From: Ilex aquifolium
Taxonomy: Eukaryota; Streptophyta; Magnoliopsida; Aquifoliales; Aquifoliaceae
DNA length: 64,000 nt
Direction: 5' to 3'
Assembly (NCBI GenBank): GCA_951799425.1
Contig: OX637395.1
Coordinates: forward strand, 41,469,173 to 41,533,172
The translations under genes and the position numbers were made by a program. The notes under the pieces were generated by a model that searched no databases, had not been told where the DNA came from, and worked only from the letters and a program-made list of their open reading frames with translations. Each line of letters starts with the position of its first letter. Positions within the stretch are counted from its first letter, which is position 1. Below are positions 10,966 through 24,320 of the stretch, piece after piece.

Positions 10966-11096
10966 AGCAATGTTGTGCACACCAAATTTGTGTACCAAAA
11001 GTGTGCACCAAATCATTGCCTGTCGTTAGATCAGTGGGACCCATTATCCAATGGTTGACAATGATTTGGTGTACATTTTTTGTGCACATAAATTAT
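10966..11096. mobile_element. Small MITE related to the outer element at 9620
   Basis: Inverted repeats share GCACA and ACCAAATCATTG. The centre has GATCAGTGGGACCCA, close to the centre of the element at 9620. The exact ends and target duplication were not fixed. Confidence 0.5.
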
Positions 11097-11608
11097 CCTT
11101 AAAAAAAAATAAATTACGGACAGAAAGAAAGCAAAAAGGTTCAGTTGGATTGTTGGATCAACCTAAATGGGTTTACGTGTTGGAATCTGGTCCAGACCGG
11201 GGTAGGACGGACCAGAAGCTAACTGCTGGACAATGGCCAAGATGGCCCGTTGCAAAACCCCATCGGGTCGGCCTTAATAAGATGGCCCGTGGCCCGCTCC
11301 TATAGACTTTTACATGGCCCTCCACAGAATGGACCTGGTCAGCCTGTAGCCCATGGTCAAGCCCATGGGACATGGGCCTTTTACCCATTCACAATTTGAC
11401 TGAAGGATAAGTGGCCCAGATTAAAGCCCACGTTACTTAATTTGGATCCTTTAAAATAACATTATCAGACTTAATTTATTAACTAAATCTGGACCCCATT
11501 TAACATCAAAATTTACTGCAAATTTAACGAACGTAAATAGTTATATTAGTAAATTAAGTCCAAAAAAACAATACTTTATCCTTGATTTCGGTTCCATGCA
11601 ACATGTCA

Positions 11609-11796
11609 GGAGTGTTCGGATTAGTTTACGTGCACCTCAATTAATCATCTCTTCGATATTCAAAATCAGAGTATCCATATCGGAACTAACGTATTCGTGT
11701 GAGATTTATGACCTCTAAAGAGTAGCTAACATTCGAACTCAAGACATCTGAATTTACAGTTCGTTCCTATTATCACTTGAGCTACTTCTTGAGTTA
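11609..11796 (-). mobile_element. tRNA-derived SINE
   Basis: On the minus strand the left end reads GTAGCTCAAGTGATAATAG (A-box-like), followed by GAGTTCGAATG (B-box-like). The right end contains GTGCACGTAAACTAATCC, a degenerate form of the conserved 3' domain seen in many flowering-plant SINEs. Related copies are at 24,321, 30,807 and 33,615. Confidence 0.6.
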
Positions 11797-12100
11797 ACAT
11801 CATCAACATTAGATCAAACATAAGTTTGAAAAATGAGTTTATAATTTGATCCAAACATTACATTAATGAGTAACACTTTAAAGAGAATAATATGATCCAT
11901 CGCTATTCTTTCAATTGCACAAGAAAGAATCATTAATGTATGAGGATCAAAAATAGAAATCAAATGAAGTGAAAAACCGGATTTGTAAGACCCATGCCAT
12001 GGCCATAACAACAGAAAAACAAATTAATTAAGAAAAAAACAAAATAAACGAAATGAAAAAGTCTCTTTCACAGTAAATTTAAGAACTTGCATTACAAGAA

Positions 12101-12373
12101 CTATACGTACCTCAGTTCTTCATCAGCGGAGCCAGTTTTGTAGCTCGGAATCGGCACACAACCGGACTCGATTCGCCGGAGATCTTCCAGAAGTATCTCA
12201 TAGAGCCTCCTAACTTCCTCCGCAGATTTGCCGCCACCCACCGCCCTGGCCACGTTCTGCCACCTGTCCGGCGTGTCCTTATCAAACTGAGCCAAAGCCT
12301 TCTCAAACAACTTGTTCTGCTGGGGTGTCCACGACGAACCACTCTTACGTGAATTCATAGAGCTAGACGCCAT
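12101..12373 (-). CDS. RADIALIS-like SANT/MYB protein
   Basis: A single MYB/SANT repeat of the plant RADIALIS-like group: [20 protein letters not shown], then [33 protein letters not shown] and [11 protein letters not shown]. These are small nuclear proteins that in snapdragon antagonise larger MYB partners; the role here is inferred. Translation starts at 12,373. At 12,111 the coding strand reads CTGAG followed by GTACGT, a strong splice donor, so a short second exon probably supplies the C-terminus; I could not find it with confidence. Without splicing the frame ends at TAG 12,101-12,103 after 90 residues. The 5' leader and a weak TTTATAG box lie at about 12,374-12,430. No lesion is seen, and related proteins are about 80-100 residues. 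Confidence 0.85.
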   Translation of the reverse strand: MASSSMNSRKSGSSWTPQQNKLFEKALAQFDKDTPDRWQNVARAVGGGKSAEEVRRLYEILLEDLRRIESGCVPIPSYKTGSADEELRYV

Positions 12374-12467
12374 AACTAACCACCGCCGGTGACAGAAAGT
12401 GCTTTTAAGCTTAACAGCCTATAAATAATGAGATTATGAGAGAATGTAAGTTACCCTCTTTTGGGGC

Positions 12468-12665
12468 GATTGGGATAGATTATTTTAAGGATTGATCTAA
12501 GGGCATACAAGGGGGGATTGGGATAGATTATTTTAAGGATTGATCTAAGAGCATACCACGAGACTCAGTCTTATCTTTGCAAAAAGAGAGATTATTTCAG
12601 TCTTATCTCCGCAAAAAAAGAGATTATTTCAGTCTTATCTTCGCAAAAAGAGAGATTATTTCCGT
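12468..12665 (+). repeat. Two adjacent minisatellites upstream of the RADIALIS-like gene
   Basis: A unit of about 48 bp (GATTGGGATAGATTATTTTA and onward) occurs twice at 12,468-12,557. A 32-bp unit starting AGTCTTATC and ending GAGATTATTTC occurs three times from 12,567 to about 12,662. Both lie within 300 bp of the gene start. Confidence 0.8.
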
Positions 12666-15389
12666 AACTCAAGAAGAGAGATTATTTTCGTAACTCAAAC
12701 TCATGACCTACATGTTATAATAGAACAATTTTACCGTTACACCAAAGCCCGCCTAATGATTGATCTCAACCCGAAAAATGTTATAATTAAACCCAAAAGG
12801 GTGTAATTATTACTTCAAAAGTTTAATTATTTTAGAATCAATCAGTTCATTCTATAATGTTTGTTGTAAGTAAACCCAAAAAAGCATATTTTATAACCGA
12901 AAAAGTAATAAATTTTAGTACCGTACCTCTTTCAGAACCTGAAGTGAAGGAAGAGTAGGCTAATGGGAGGGTATGAGGAAGGAGGTAGCCATGGGTGGTG
13001 CTTATAAACAGTGGAGGAAGATCAGATTGAGGAGTGGAGCCAGTAGGGGAATCTGTATTTGGGTAAAGTTGGGAAGTGGAGTGACCCGTTTGCTTTGGAA
13101 CCACAAGATAGAGAAAGACAAGGAAGGAGCAAGAGGGGGGAGGAGAATCTGCAGTACGAAAAGGAAGAGAACTTTTTTTTTATGTTTATTTTTCTTTTTA
13201 TCTTTCTGAAAAATAAGTTTGATTTTCGAAAATGATTGAGAATATGCAGAGACTAGGTGCTAAATTATTGAATCTTTCCATAGGATTTGCATGCACAAGT
13301 GTTTTCTTAAGAACAGCTTGAAGTTTTCCATTAAAAAAAAACTATATTTTCTTGTAGTTTTAGATCTTTTTTAAAAGAAAATTATTTAGAAATTGGTGTA
13401 TTTCATATATATGAGTATAATTGTTATGAAATTTGAGGTGGTTTTAGACAAAGTCGAGTAAGGACAGAGAATGAATCCTCTTTCATCTGCTTCTTAAGTA
13501 TGTAATCTCAATATCTTTTACGTGTCAGACTTGAACCCTACTAAGCCTTTTCATATGGCAGTATTTGAAGTTTTCAGATGTAGTGGTGGCTCACTGCTCA
13601 CTGCAAGCTGCTCACTGACATCATCTTTTTGGGCAGTGGCTTTGAGTACCAACACAGCCGAGAAATAATACGGCGCAATTTAGACTTGCCTATGTATCGA
13701 AATTCAAAATTTGGGTATTATGCTAAAATTTATTATATTTATGGGTATTTTTATTATATTTATAAATATTTTTATCACTGTTGTAGTATCTAAAAAAGTA
13801 ATAAAAATAGTTATCACAATAATGATAAAAACACCTACAATAATAATAAAAAAAATCCATAAAAGTGATAAAAGTATCCATAAATCTAGTAATTTTTTTG
13901 TACTAAAAAAATTACCCATCACCCACAAAAATAATAAATTTTTTAATTATAAAATGACCTATAAAAGTTATAAAAATATTATTTAATGTAATACATTTTA
14001 GAATTATGATACTAATTTTTTTTTTTTTACAATATCATAATCAAATCCTGTTTAATTTGTTTCTGAACAACATTCCAAATGCCTTCTAGCTGGCCACCTG
14101 AACTGAAACTTTATTATTTGTAGTTTTGTACTACTTACATGTATGTTTCTTGAATCATCTTCCTATTTAGACTCTTACTGGTGCTGCTGGTTTTCTGGTT
14201 TTATATATATGCTTTGACTGGAAGGAGGGTGGTATAATGCACTACCAGTTCTCGAGCTGGTTTGAATTGTGCATATTCAACAAAGAATACCTTATTAAAA
14301 GCTTTCTCAAAATACCGTAGTTACAAGCTTATTTGTCAAACTATATGATTGTAATTGCATGAAAGTTTTAAGCTAAAAAACATGTTTCGAAAACACACTT
14401 TCAATGCTAAATTAAAAGCATATTTTCGAAACCCTATCATTAAAAGTGTGCTTCCAAAACACGCTGGTATATAAAATATACGATAGTAAATTTTTGCAAA
14501 AATATGGTAGACGAATAATAATCTTTGGACAAGTTCTTTTGCCTATTAACAATGGACCACAAAACTTTTTTTTTTTTTAATACTTAAAAAAGGAGGGGCG
14601 ATTAGTAGGTAATAACCCTCTTGGGCGTGACTATGAGGGTCCCTTATTGTAAAATATTTGGTTTGAGTCATAGCTATTAACTCAGAAGGACAGCTCGTCA
14701 CCATATATAACACCACCAAAACCAAATAGCAAACCGCGTTGCTCCTGTAAATCTAACTCTAATTGATAACCACATGAAAATAAAAAACAACATTAAACAG
14801 GTATGACTTATCACTAGACCACCAGCTTAGATGGTATAGACCATAACACGTTGAAAACTGGGCCACTATACCCTTTTTGGCATCCCATTGTCAACTACGA
14901 TTGAATTAGGTTACAATTCAAACGTGCTAAATTATGATTCAATTTGTTTGAATTAGAAGTAATCTAAAAGGCTTAGGACCGATCCCAAATGTTTCAAAAT
15001 CGATCTAAAATCTCAATTGTAAAAATCTAATCAGAATTACACTTGTTTTTCCTTTCAAAAATTTAAGTGGATAACAAGTTTTAGTTTACCAGATTTACAT
15101 GATTTATGGATAACTAAGTGTATTCAAAGTTTATGTTACAACTACGAGTTTATAGAATACATGGCTAGGACAAGTGACAATAAAAGATTGTTGAAATGTC
15201 GTCACAATGGACATAAGACATAGAGAAGGCGGTATCGAATCTTTATCAATCACGACCATACGACTGATGAATCAATCGTCTTTGGAACCATAGCACACAA
15301 AGATGCAGTGGTCCAGTGAGCCCGTGATCTATAAAACAAGACACTTTTAAAGTTACTATATTTTATTTTATTTTTTATTTATTTTGTTA
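12666..15389. other. Intergenic, no gene seen
   Basis: AT-rich sequence without recognisable coding. The stretch 13,700-13,990 is an extremely A/T-rich run of TTATATTTAT and AATAATAAAA words. Open frames on both strands there reflect composition only. Confidence 0.6.
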
Positions 15390-16107
15390 CTAGTTATTCT
15401 CCGTGCCTGAAGGCACAGAATAATAAAAAAAATGATCAATAATAAACATATTTGTATTCACACCCAAAATTAAATCACAAACATAGATGAGAGAGAAATA
15501 AATTTAAGCACCGATTGTAATAAGGGTAAGCAGTGGTAGTGGTGGTAGGCAGTAGTGATAATGGTGGGAGATGATGATGGTTGTGGTGGGTGGCGACGAC
15601 CGTGGTGGTGATGGTGGTGGGGCGGTGGTGGTGGGGCAGTGGTGATAGTGATGATGATGGTGGTGGGGCGGTGGAGGTGGTGGTGGTGTGGGTGGTGGTA
15701 GTGGGAATGGTGGTGGTGGGGTAGTGAAGGTGGTGGGGGTGGTGGTGGTATTGGTGATGGTGGTGGGTGTGGTAGGGTGGCGATAGTGTTGGTGGTGGTG
15801 GGGGTGGGGCGATGAGAGTGGGCGTAGTTGTGGTGGTGGTGGGGCGGTATGGGTGGTGGTGGTAGGGCGGTTCCAAACACTATTTTTTTTTTAAAAAATA
15901 CTTATGAGAAATAAGTTCTAAAATCATTTTTAAAAAGTCACTCCAAACACATCCTTAAGGACCTATTTTTTCTATTAAATTTGAGGTGTTAATATTAGTA
16001 GTCAGATTAACTTTAAAGTAAACTTTAAAGAGATCTCAACCGTGAATAGCAAAAGTCATTTTGTTTATCTTTTAAGATTTGAATTGTATTGTACTTTATT
16101 ATATAGA
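15390..16107 (-). mobile_element. Non-autonomous Helitron H1 with CCACCA minisatellite
   Basis: On the minus strand it starts TCTATATAATAAAGT after an A and ends with the hairpin GTGCCTTCAGGCAC, then GGAGAATAACTAG before a T. TC start, hairpin, CTAG end and A/T insertion site are the Helitron hallmarks. No Rep or helicase coding is present. Positions about 15,530-15,870 are a long GGTGGT/GGTGGGG array (CCACCA on the element's strand). The 5' part (15,960-16,107) is shared with H2 and H3. Confidence 0.85.
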
Positions 16108-18978
16108 TTTTCATTATTAACGGTTAAAAATAAATCATGATAAGATCTACGACTCACAAGAAGTTTCGGTATAGTACCAAAGTGGTACCATAGTGTTATA
16201 CCTTAGGCGAAGTTTGGTTTAGGGTAAAAGGATATGCATTAATTAACTTCAGTGGTATCTCTCATGAATACCTTAATTCCGACGTGGATGACCTACCTTT
16301 GATTAGACCGAGGAGGGGATTCAAAGAAGAGTCAAAGGTAATTACACGAACTCAATACCAATACAAGAGAGAATCAACGTGCACATAAGTTGACTTAAAT
16401 ACCCCTGATCGTTAAAAAAAAAAAAGTGCATTAATTTGGTAAAAAATAATCAAGTACTAAAAATGTACTTGCATTGAATAAAAATTGAGTTAGAGGTTAC
16501 ATTATGGGACTTGCATGTTTCTTCTATTCCTATCCATTAATTTTTAAACATGGGATGCAATCATATTCTTATCTATACCTATCCCAAAAATCCAATTGGA
16601 CGGGTTTGGATTACTGTACTTAAACTAATCCAATCCTAAACAGGTGAAACTCACCAAATGAGCCCTTAATATATACCACTACATGTAAATTTTACTTTAT
16701 TTTTCTAACAGAAAGGTATCTGAGATCAACACCCGCATGGTAATACAAAGGTTATTTTCACAATCTGAACCCATAACTCTTGACAAAACATTTAGCTCGT
16801 CTTTTTTACAAGTTGAGCTACCATCGGAGATACCAAAACTGTACTGAAAAGTGGTCCTTTTGATTGAATTGATCTTTCCTCTTATCAACTTTTAATGCCA
16901 ACCTTTGGAAAGGTATATGCCTATGGTAGCCATGGATAGCTTATCTCCTTTCAAGGAACACCATTTTCGTGGAGTTGCGGTGGTCCTTCCTAACAAGTAG
17001 GATTGTCCACAACAAAGTTCAACTTTGGATCATCACTGCAAGCAAATTTTGTGTCTCATAGCTGGCTACGTACGTAGCCTCATTGTCGCAGAATCCAACT
17101 CCAGATTTTTTATAGCATCACTTTCTCCAAACACCGTTTTTACTTAGTTTCGGGTACTAAAAAATTATTTTTTGATATTATAATATAATTTATTTTTGTC
17201 AAGCGAAAGTATAAAACATGTAAAATTTGTCAAAGTACATAAATATTCATGTTACACTCTTTGTAGTAGTTTAAGATTTTCGATCAGATGAAAATTTAAT
17301 AAATTATCAAAACAGGAGGTCATGTAGTCGAAATTTCGTTGCCACTCTTATAATTAAAAGAATTGAACAAGTTTGTCTAAAAAATTAGCTTGTATGTGAG
17401 AGGGGTGTGTTGAATTATATTTTAATAATTTTTTTTTTAATTTTTGTCATTGTTTCATCTTATTTATTGCGTTTGTGATCGATGACAATTAGGAGTGTCA
17501 AAATATAACACGAGTACACGACACGAAATTAGTAAACAAGCGGATTTGACACAACAATCGGGTATGGGTGAAGTCAATCAGGAAAAATACGCGACACGAT
17601 TTATTTGTATATCAGTTATATACGATTCATTCACGACACGGACCTGATATGCCACGGTTCGTCAGACACAAATTACTAAATAAATCGGATATGAGTAGAA
17701 TATTTTTTGACACAAACCCGCTTTCTCTCACCCAACACGATTAAAAGACCTAATAACTACAGATATCTCAAATCAAAGCCTATAGGAGAAAATAACTGTT
17801 AGCTACTATGAAGCTACCCTTTACTGATCATTCTCTTTCATGGACCATGAAGCAAAGGACTACGACTTTTATGGAGGCTAAAAGCTCCGCCATTAATACC
17901 AGGACCACCATGGATATACCTGGTCCAAAGCTTAAAATACAGATCTGGTTTTAGGTGGAATCTTTGATTCAAAATGAATGTGAGTTGGTGGAAGATAAAA
18001 GAGGATTGGCAAAATGCTATGTCTTTCGGCCATCATCTATTTGGAAGATAAGCCTATGAATTTCTTGTGCCAACCAAAAGGAATCACAACCCTTTTCCCC
18101 ATGCAAGTTGGGCATAAATGGGTAATTAATATAAGTGGTGAAAAAGAAAGGAGTGATTCTGGAAAGTCATGAACAACAAGGTGGCTTGAGTAGATTCCAA
18201 AAAGTTTACAATCAATAATAGAAGAAAAGAACACTATGTGTGGCTTTATTTGATTCCAAAAGATATGATGTAGTTATTGGTAATGCAAGTTGATAGAGAA
18301 TTCAGATTCTATTTAATATACTTTTTTTCAATGCCCACATCCCATGTATATTGATGTTGAATCTACTTAAATACAATAGATTTCACTTGAATTATTGATT
18401 TTATTTCTAAGAGATATTGAAGTAATGAGCAATGAAAAGAAAATTATTAGAAAACATTAGCTTTTAGAGAGAGAGAGATCATACCTTGCCACCAATGTCG
18501 TAGAGCCTGCATGCTATGTTTTAAAGAAACATACGAAAAATGATTTAAGTAGCCATATTGTGAAGCATGTGACTATTTTCTGTCCAAATTATTAATAAAA
18601 ATAAAAGAAAAGTCTTTGTTACAAAATTTAAAAAAGTTGAAGGTCTAAATAAAAATAAAATAATTTTTTTTAAAGACTTTTGAAATTTATTCCAAAGTTT
18701 AGGTGCCAAATATAATTTTTTGGAACTGTTGATCAAATTCCCCATTTTTTTATTTTATTGAAATGAATCAACCTAGCTTGAATTTGCTCTGTCCCCTCAG
18801 AGTCAGAGATCTAGTACTGCCACAAGTGGGCCGACTTAGGTTTAGTGCTTGATCCGCCAAGTATGGGCCTAGGCCCATTACTTATTCAACCTTTTGGGGG
18901 CAGTTCTTATTTTTTTTTTTTCAAAAAAAAAAAATAACTTGACAGTTGAAGAAAGATGACCACAAAACCAATCTCCTA
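16108..18978. other. Intergenic, no gene seen
   Basis: AT-rich sequence with small decayed repeats. A hAT-like piece at 17,490 is listed separately. No coding region is supported. Confidence 0.55.
17490..17752. mobile_element. hAT-like fragment
   Basis: It starts TAGGAGTGTCAAAATATAAC followed by ACGAGTACACGACACG, the same terminus type as 5953 and 10,581. The presumed right end is only weakly inverted and the flanks do not match, so the element is degenerate. Confidence 0.5.
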
Positions 18979-19421
18979 TGTTGTGTTTGAGCGTGATAAT
19001 GATTTTCTATAGTAATGGAATGAAGGTTTGAATAGAATGAATATATGAATGGAATGAAATATTCATTATAATTCTAATGTTTGGTAATAACTAGAATTAA
19101 GTGCTGACCAAGACATCAGACCCCAAACCCCGAACTCCAATCTAGGACCCCAACCTTGATCCCAAACCCAGGACCTCGACCCCAACCCTGCGGGGTGGTG
19201 GTGGGTAGTGGTGGTGGAGGCAACGAATGATGGTAGTTAGGAATGAAAAATACCACCAAAAATTTATGAGCGATAAATTCCTACACGGGTGAGATTAGGC
19301 ATTTTACGGTGATGGAAATGAATTTTCATTATTACATAGTAAACATTGGAAATGAGTATTAATATAAGTAATGATCATTTTATTCTCGTGTTTTATTACC
19401 ACCAATCAAACGCAACGTCAT
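18979..19421. mobile_element. MITE-like element with imperfect inverted ends
   Basis: The left end reads TGTTGTGTTTGAGCGTGATA and the right end read back is TGACGTTGCGTTTGATTGG. The interior repeats GAATGGAATGAA and GACCCCAACC motifs and a short GGTGGT run. Superfamily not determined. Confidence 0.45.
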
Positions 19422-20296
19422 AGACTTGGAGTAGTTACAAAATTATAAATTGTTGAAATATTGCTCACATGTACTAAGAAAACTCACAGCAATTAAACCC
19501 AAAGAATTGCTCAATTTGGCATATTAAAGTCATACAGACCACCATCATATATATAGTGGTTGGCATGCTGGAAGGTAATTTGGATAAAAATAAAAATAAA
19601 AATAGGAAAAAATAATTTATATTTTATTTTAATAATACTATAGAAATAAATTTCTCTTTAAATAATAAAATAGAAAAACCAATTATAACAACTTCTTTTT
19701 TTAATGAAATACTGTAAGGAGACTGACAAAATTCCTCCTATAAACCACACATGGCCACCATATATACTCGCCGAGTAAGCCCAGTTCAGCCCATTGAATA
19801 GTCAATGGCATAGCCCACGAGCAAGCACGGACCATTAAACGAAGGCAACAAGAGGGGCCCATTGGATAATACCCGGCCTGCTGACCCTTATTTTTAGGGA
19901 CAATTTTTAACCAAACTTCGTTAGACCCATGAAATTAGGGGCAACATTTGTTGAGATTGTATGCTTAATTGCACCCTTAAAATGTAAAGTGGGGTCCATT
20001 TTTTATTTTTTGATAATGGGTCCATGTTGACTAAGGCAGTATTTGAATTTGGTAGAGTTAAAACAGGGAGAGAAAATTAGTAGCACCAAAAACTCTTCAT
20101 CATCATGTCTTCCATTGAATAATGTCCTTATATGCATTAAAAATTTAAAAGCTTATGACTCAGATCTTCTCTAAGAATCCACTTTATTCTCTATTCTTTG
20201 TAGCTGTCCTTTGGAAATCATTATTTACCAGAACCCATTTCTAAGGGTTCATCAATCATCTACACGAGTGGATTGACATATTGACAAGTCCACCCT

Positions 20297-20314
20297 CCCC
20301 CCCCCCCCCCCCCC
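20297..20314 (+). repeat. Poly-C tract followed by CCCCT/TC repeats
   Basis: Eighteen C in a row, then CCCCT units, (TC)n and (AC)n up to 20,354. Confidence 0.9.
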
Positions 20315-20521
20315 TCCCCTCCCCTCTCTCTCTCTCCCTCACACACACACACAAAATAGACTTAGAGATTGGTGTCCAATGGCGCCGATTATTTCCTTTA
20401 ACTCAGCGATTGGCCATCGTAATATATAATATTTATAAGTAATGTATATCACATGACACTACCATATACCTAGTGAGCACCGAATATTTTTTTCCAACCA
20501 AAACATTATGAAAGAATCACA

Positions 20522-20550
20522 CCCCCCCCCCCCCCCCCCCCCCCCCCCCC
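20522..20550 (+). repeat. 29-base poly-C tract
   Basis: An uninterrupted run of C, giving a poly-G strand able to form G-quadruplexes. Its length is likely to be unstable in sequencing and assembly. Confidence 0.9.
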
Positions 20551-20934
20551 ACTATCTCCACAGTTGTAGAAACCCACCTCCAAAGGGTACACCCTTTAAA
20601 ATAATCTCCGCTAACATCATATCATGCATTGACCCAACTAAAAGGTATAAAATCATTAAGAATCGTACTAAAAAAAATTTGAGGGTTGGGCTTGAGCGAC
20701 AAACTAGGAATTTCTCATGTTATCTAAAAAAATGAGGATTGATGTTTTGGATCCCAAGTTTCATGTAATTTATAAAGTCCTCTAATGGGAAACATCTAAA
20801 CCTAAATCAAAATTCAAAATTTTCATCTCGAAGACATTTACACCTTGCATATCATCTTATGAGTACCAAATAGTCGAATTTTTTATTCAATATGATGTAA
20901 AAATGCGATTGAAACGAGAGATTTGAGGCCTATT

Positions 20935-21308
20935 TGGTTTGTATCTCAAAAAATAATATTCGAAAATAATTTTTGGTTATATATTTTTTAAAATAGTTTT
21001 AAAGAACAAAAAATTGTAAAATCTGTTTAGGCAATAATCCACAAAACCCATAATTCTCCATCTTTATATTTCTTTCCCCTCTCTCTGTATTCACAAAACC
21101 CACACACACACGCACACACAAACATAAACACATACACGCATACACACACAGACACAGACCCATACACACACAGACACAGATCCATACACACAGATCTGAG
21201 CACACAGACAGAGAACGGAGAAGACGCTGGAATCTGTGTGTGTGTATGTCTTGAAGCCAAATGCAAAAAAAAAAGGCCATGTCTTCGTCTTCGTTAAAGA
21301 GGAGGAGC

Positions 21309-21356
<48 letters not shown>

Positions 21357-21638
21357 ATGCCCTAAGTGAAGGGTTTTTATACTTCAACGAAAAAAAATGC
21401 ATTTTACTGCTAAGCAAGTTTGGTAGGTGGACCCCATTAAAGATGAGAAGTTGTTTCCCTTGTTTTCTATTTTAGCCTGAAAACTCAGAAAACATCATTT
21501 TGTTGTTCTCTAAAATCATCTCATTTCCCAAAATTTTCAAAAAATTGGAGAACAAAAAAGCCAAACAACATGTTCTTTATTTTTAGAATTTTGAGAACAA
21601 AAAACTGTTTTTGAAAACTAAACCAAACAGACCCTTAA
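20935..21638. mobile_element. MITE-like element carrying CA and GA microsatellites
   Basis: The ends are inverted: GAGGCCTATTTGGTTTGTAT at left, and the right end read back gives AAGGGTCTGTTTGGTTTAG. Inner flanks are also inverted (TTTTTGG and AAAATTTTC stretches). The centre has CA-rich sequence at about 21,100-21,200 and (GA)21 at 21,312-21,354. No coding. Confidence 0.5.
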
Positions 21639-24320
21639 GTTTTTGATTTAGATATTTTGGCATTTCTCTATTGGCAAAACAAAAAAGCCATAACAAAGTT
21701 GAACGGTTAAGATTCAATCACATCATTTAAAAAGTCAAAATTAGACTGTAAGATTTGAGAAGCATAACTTTACTGTAAATTGAACTTTGAACTTTGAACT
21801 TTTTGAAACGTCGAGATAATAATCTTTAATCCTCAACTTGAATTTATGAACCCCCAAGAGGCCAAGACTGCCTCTACTCTTGAACAATGAGTCAGAAATA
21901 CTGGTCCAAACTGTATCAAATCAAAACTAAGTTTATCTGGTGACAAAATCATATAAAATCACTTTGCAATATTTTCTGTCTCCCTCTGATGATGTTCTAT
22001 TCGGACATCAATACTAATGTCATTTATGATCCATGTCTTGATGACCTTCTTCAATATAATTAAAATTATGATAGAATCATCAACAAACACCAGCACACAG
22101 AGAAAGGGAAAGGTGGTTAGGGAGCCAAGCTGCCAACAATGACTCATGGGTAGGTACAAAATGGGAGTGGAAGGTGGCAAAAGCTAAGAATGAGTTGGTG
22201 CATAGAGATAATATGCATGATGAGGGATATAAAAACTCTAATGATCTATTGATGATTAGGATCGATATAATTCTTCAGTAGCATAGAGATATAATACTCT
22301 AAATACAAAAAGTGATCGGAATAGAAGAGAACGAATCCATGAATTTCATTCAAAATCATCAAAGGTTGTTGAATATTTTCTACATAGATCAATGTAATTA
22401 AATACCCTAGCGGGATGAAATTATTGGAGAATTAAGCAAAATTACAAAAATACCTTACTAGCGAGATGAAACAAACTAGTGTATAAAAGTAGTCTAGACA
22501 TTTTCTATTTAAAAAAAAAAAGAACTAGCATCACGACTACAAACATTCATTTTGTGAACACGTCAAGATTTTTTTGGAATTGATCATAAACATTTTTTTG
22601 ACACCGTCTTTGAAATCTTTCTGATTATTATCCTAAAATCTTTGCCGATCATTGTTTCTTCTCCATGTTTTTTTCTTCCATACTTGCTACATCAGATAAA
22701 TGGTCAAGTGGTGGCAATGAGTTGTCCTTGTGGTTGAAAGAATTTGGGACAAACCCATATGGTCTTTGTGAAAGTGGTGGAGATCTTCCAAACACTCCTC
22801 AAAGCCCTTAGTCTCCCTTGGTCTCCTTTCTTCTCATTCCCTTATCCCCCTCAAGCTATTATAATCCTAAAGATGCCTCAACCTTGTTGCTAGATTATTG
22901 TTTATTTCTTTAACAATATCACTTAGAGATTTGTATGTCTTTGTTCTTAGTGGAAAGTATTCCAAATTCATGTGACATTGTCCTCCTAAATCTTTAGTTG
23001 TTTAATGTCATTGCCCACTCCACTTTCTACAAAACTTTAGCAACGAATGGACAGTTCCGTCGCATAGTTGTCTTATCTAAATCGGTTTTGCCATCCTTCT
23101 TGTCTTTTCACTTGGATGCTAATTCCATTATTAAGTTGGTTGAAGCATCTCAAACTCTCCAATCCATTTGCATATATTTCATTTGACCAATTTTATTCTA
23201 GCAAGTATATAACTCGATTTGGTAAAGTCGGAAAAGAGATTTGTGAGATCTCACTCTTTTCAAGCAAGTACGAGAAAATATTCTATATCACGGTAATTCC
23301 CCAACTCACCTCACTTCATTCCGAATATTCTATATAACGTTGGTTACAAATCCCCAAAGGTGCAATCCACATAAGTGAAATCAAAAGCTCCAAGCCACAC
23401 GTCTTGCCATAATAGTCGATTACGGGGTGAAGCAAAAATCCAGACGTCTTGAGTTCTAGTTTTTCTGACCTTGACCAATACAGTACTTGTTGTTTTGTAG
23501 TTATGAGTACAAAGAACGTGTAATTTGAATGATTCGTGTTATGCAACACAAATTAAAACCCACAAAGATTGTCTAGACTAGATATGTACTAGACCTCTTT
23601 CCCTAGCTCAAATGCATATATATAAGTTAAACTAGAGCCACCACTCCCCAGCCAAGTACATTTCATTCTGCTGCAACAAAGAAATATAAGGGGGCTCACT
23701 TAAAGATTTAAATATAACACAAAGACCTGATACATTGCTTTCACTCCTTTTTACTGTCTTGCATGTCTTTTTGATGTGTCTACAGTCTACTTATTAGAGA
23801 AAAGATGCCATATTGTCTTTCCCCAGCTGGAAAGTGCTGGGCTTGGTCTGGGTCCTCTCTAGTTCTAATAATGAGAGGACTGTCAGACCCATTTCAGCTC
23901 TATCCATAATTGTAAAATCACAAGGACATTTTCACAAGAGAAATGTTATTTTGACAAAAAGTTGATTCATTTTATTATAATCATTGAATAGGTAGTGAGT
24001 CTTAATAAATATTAGGATCCACAGTTAAATCAATAACAATGATATTAGGAATCAGCAATTCTACTTCGACAATAATCATTGAATAAGTAGCATTGTGAGA
24101 TTTGAACTTGAGACCACGTCATTTTGATTACTTAAGTATGACATCCGAGCTGCCCCGGAAAGTTGTCATAGAGATTTTTATTTTTACAATCAATGACTAC
24201 AGATTTATCAAATCCATATCTGCAATTCTTAATCAATTTCGGTACATTACTCTCTTTTTTTTTTTCCAAGGTATCATAACTTTATCCTCTGTTCAATTTT
24301 TTTGTGCTCCAATAGTTAAA
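21639..24320. other. Intergenic; possible old retroelement debris
   Basis: No intact gene. The stretch 22,600-23,340 is more balanced in composition, and the minus strand contains short coding-like pieces near 22,890 that recall retrotransposon gag debris. I cannot assign a family. Confidence 0.4.

Larger units (their letters stand above)
19422..20934. other. Intergenic, with two long poly-C tracts
   Basis: No gene is seen. It is AT-rich except for the poly-C tracts at 20,297 and 20,522. Confidence 0.55.

Noticed and set aside
13704..13986. Ile-rich frames on both strands
   Set aside because: A/T-only composition gives Ile/Lys/Asn-rich frames without coding meaning.
15470..15880. Minus-strand open frames rich in Pro, His and Thr
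   Set aside because: They are translations of the GGTGGT/CCACCA array inside Helitron H1, open in several frames at once because the repeat lacks stop codons.
20999..21417. Ser/Leu-rich and Cys/Val-rich minus-strand frames
   Set aside because: They are translations of CT and GT microsatellites inside a MITE-like element.
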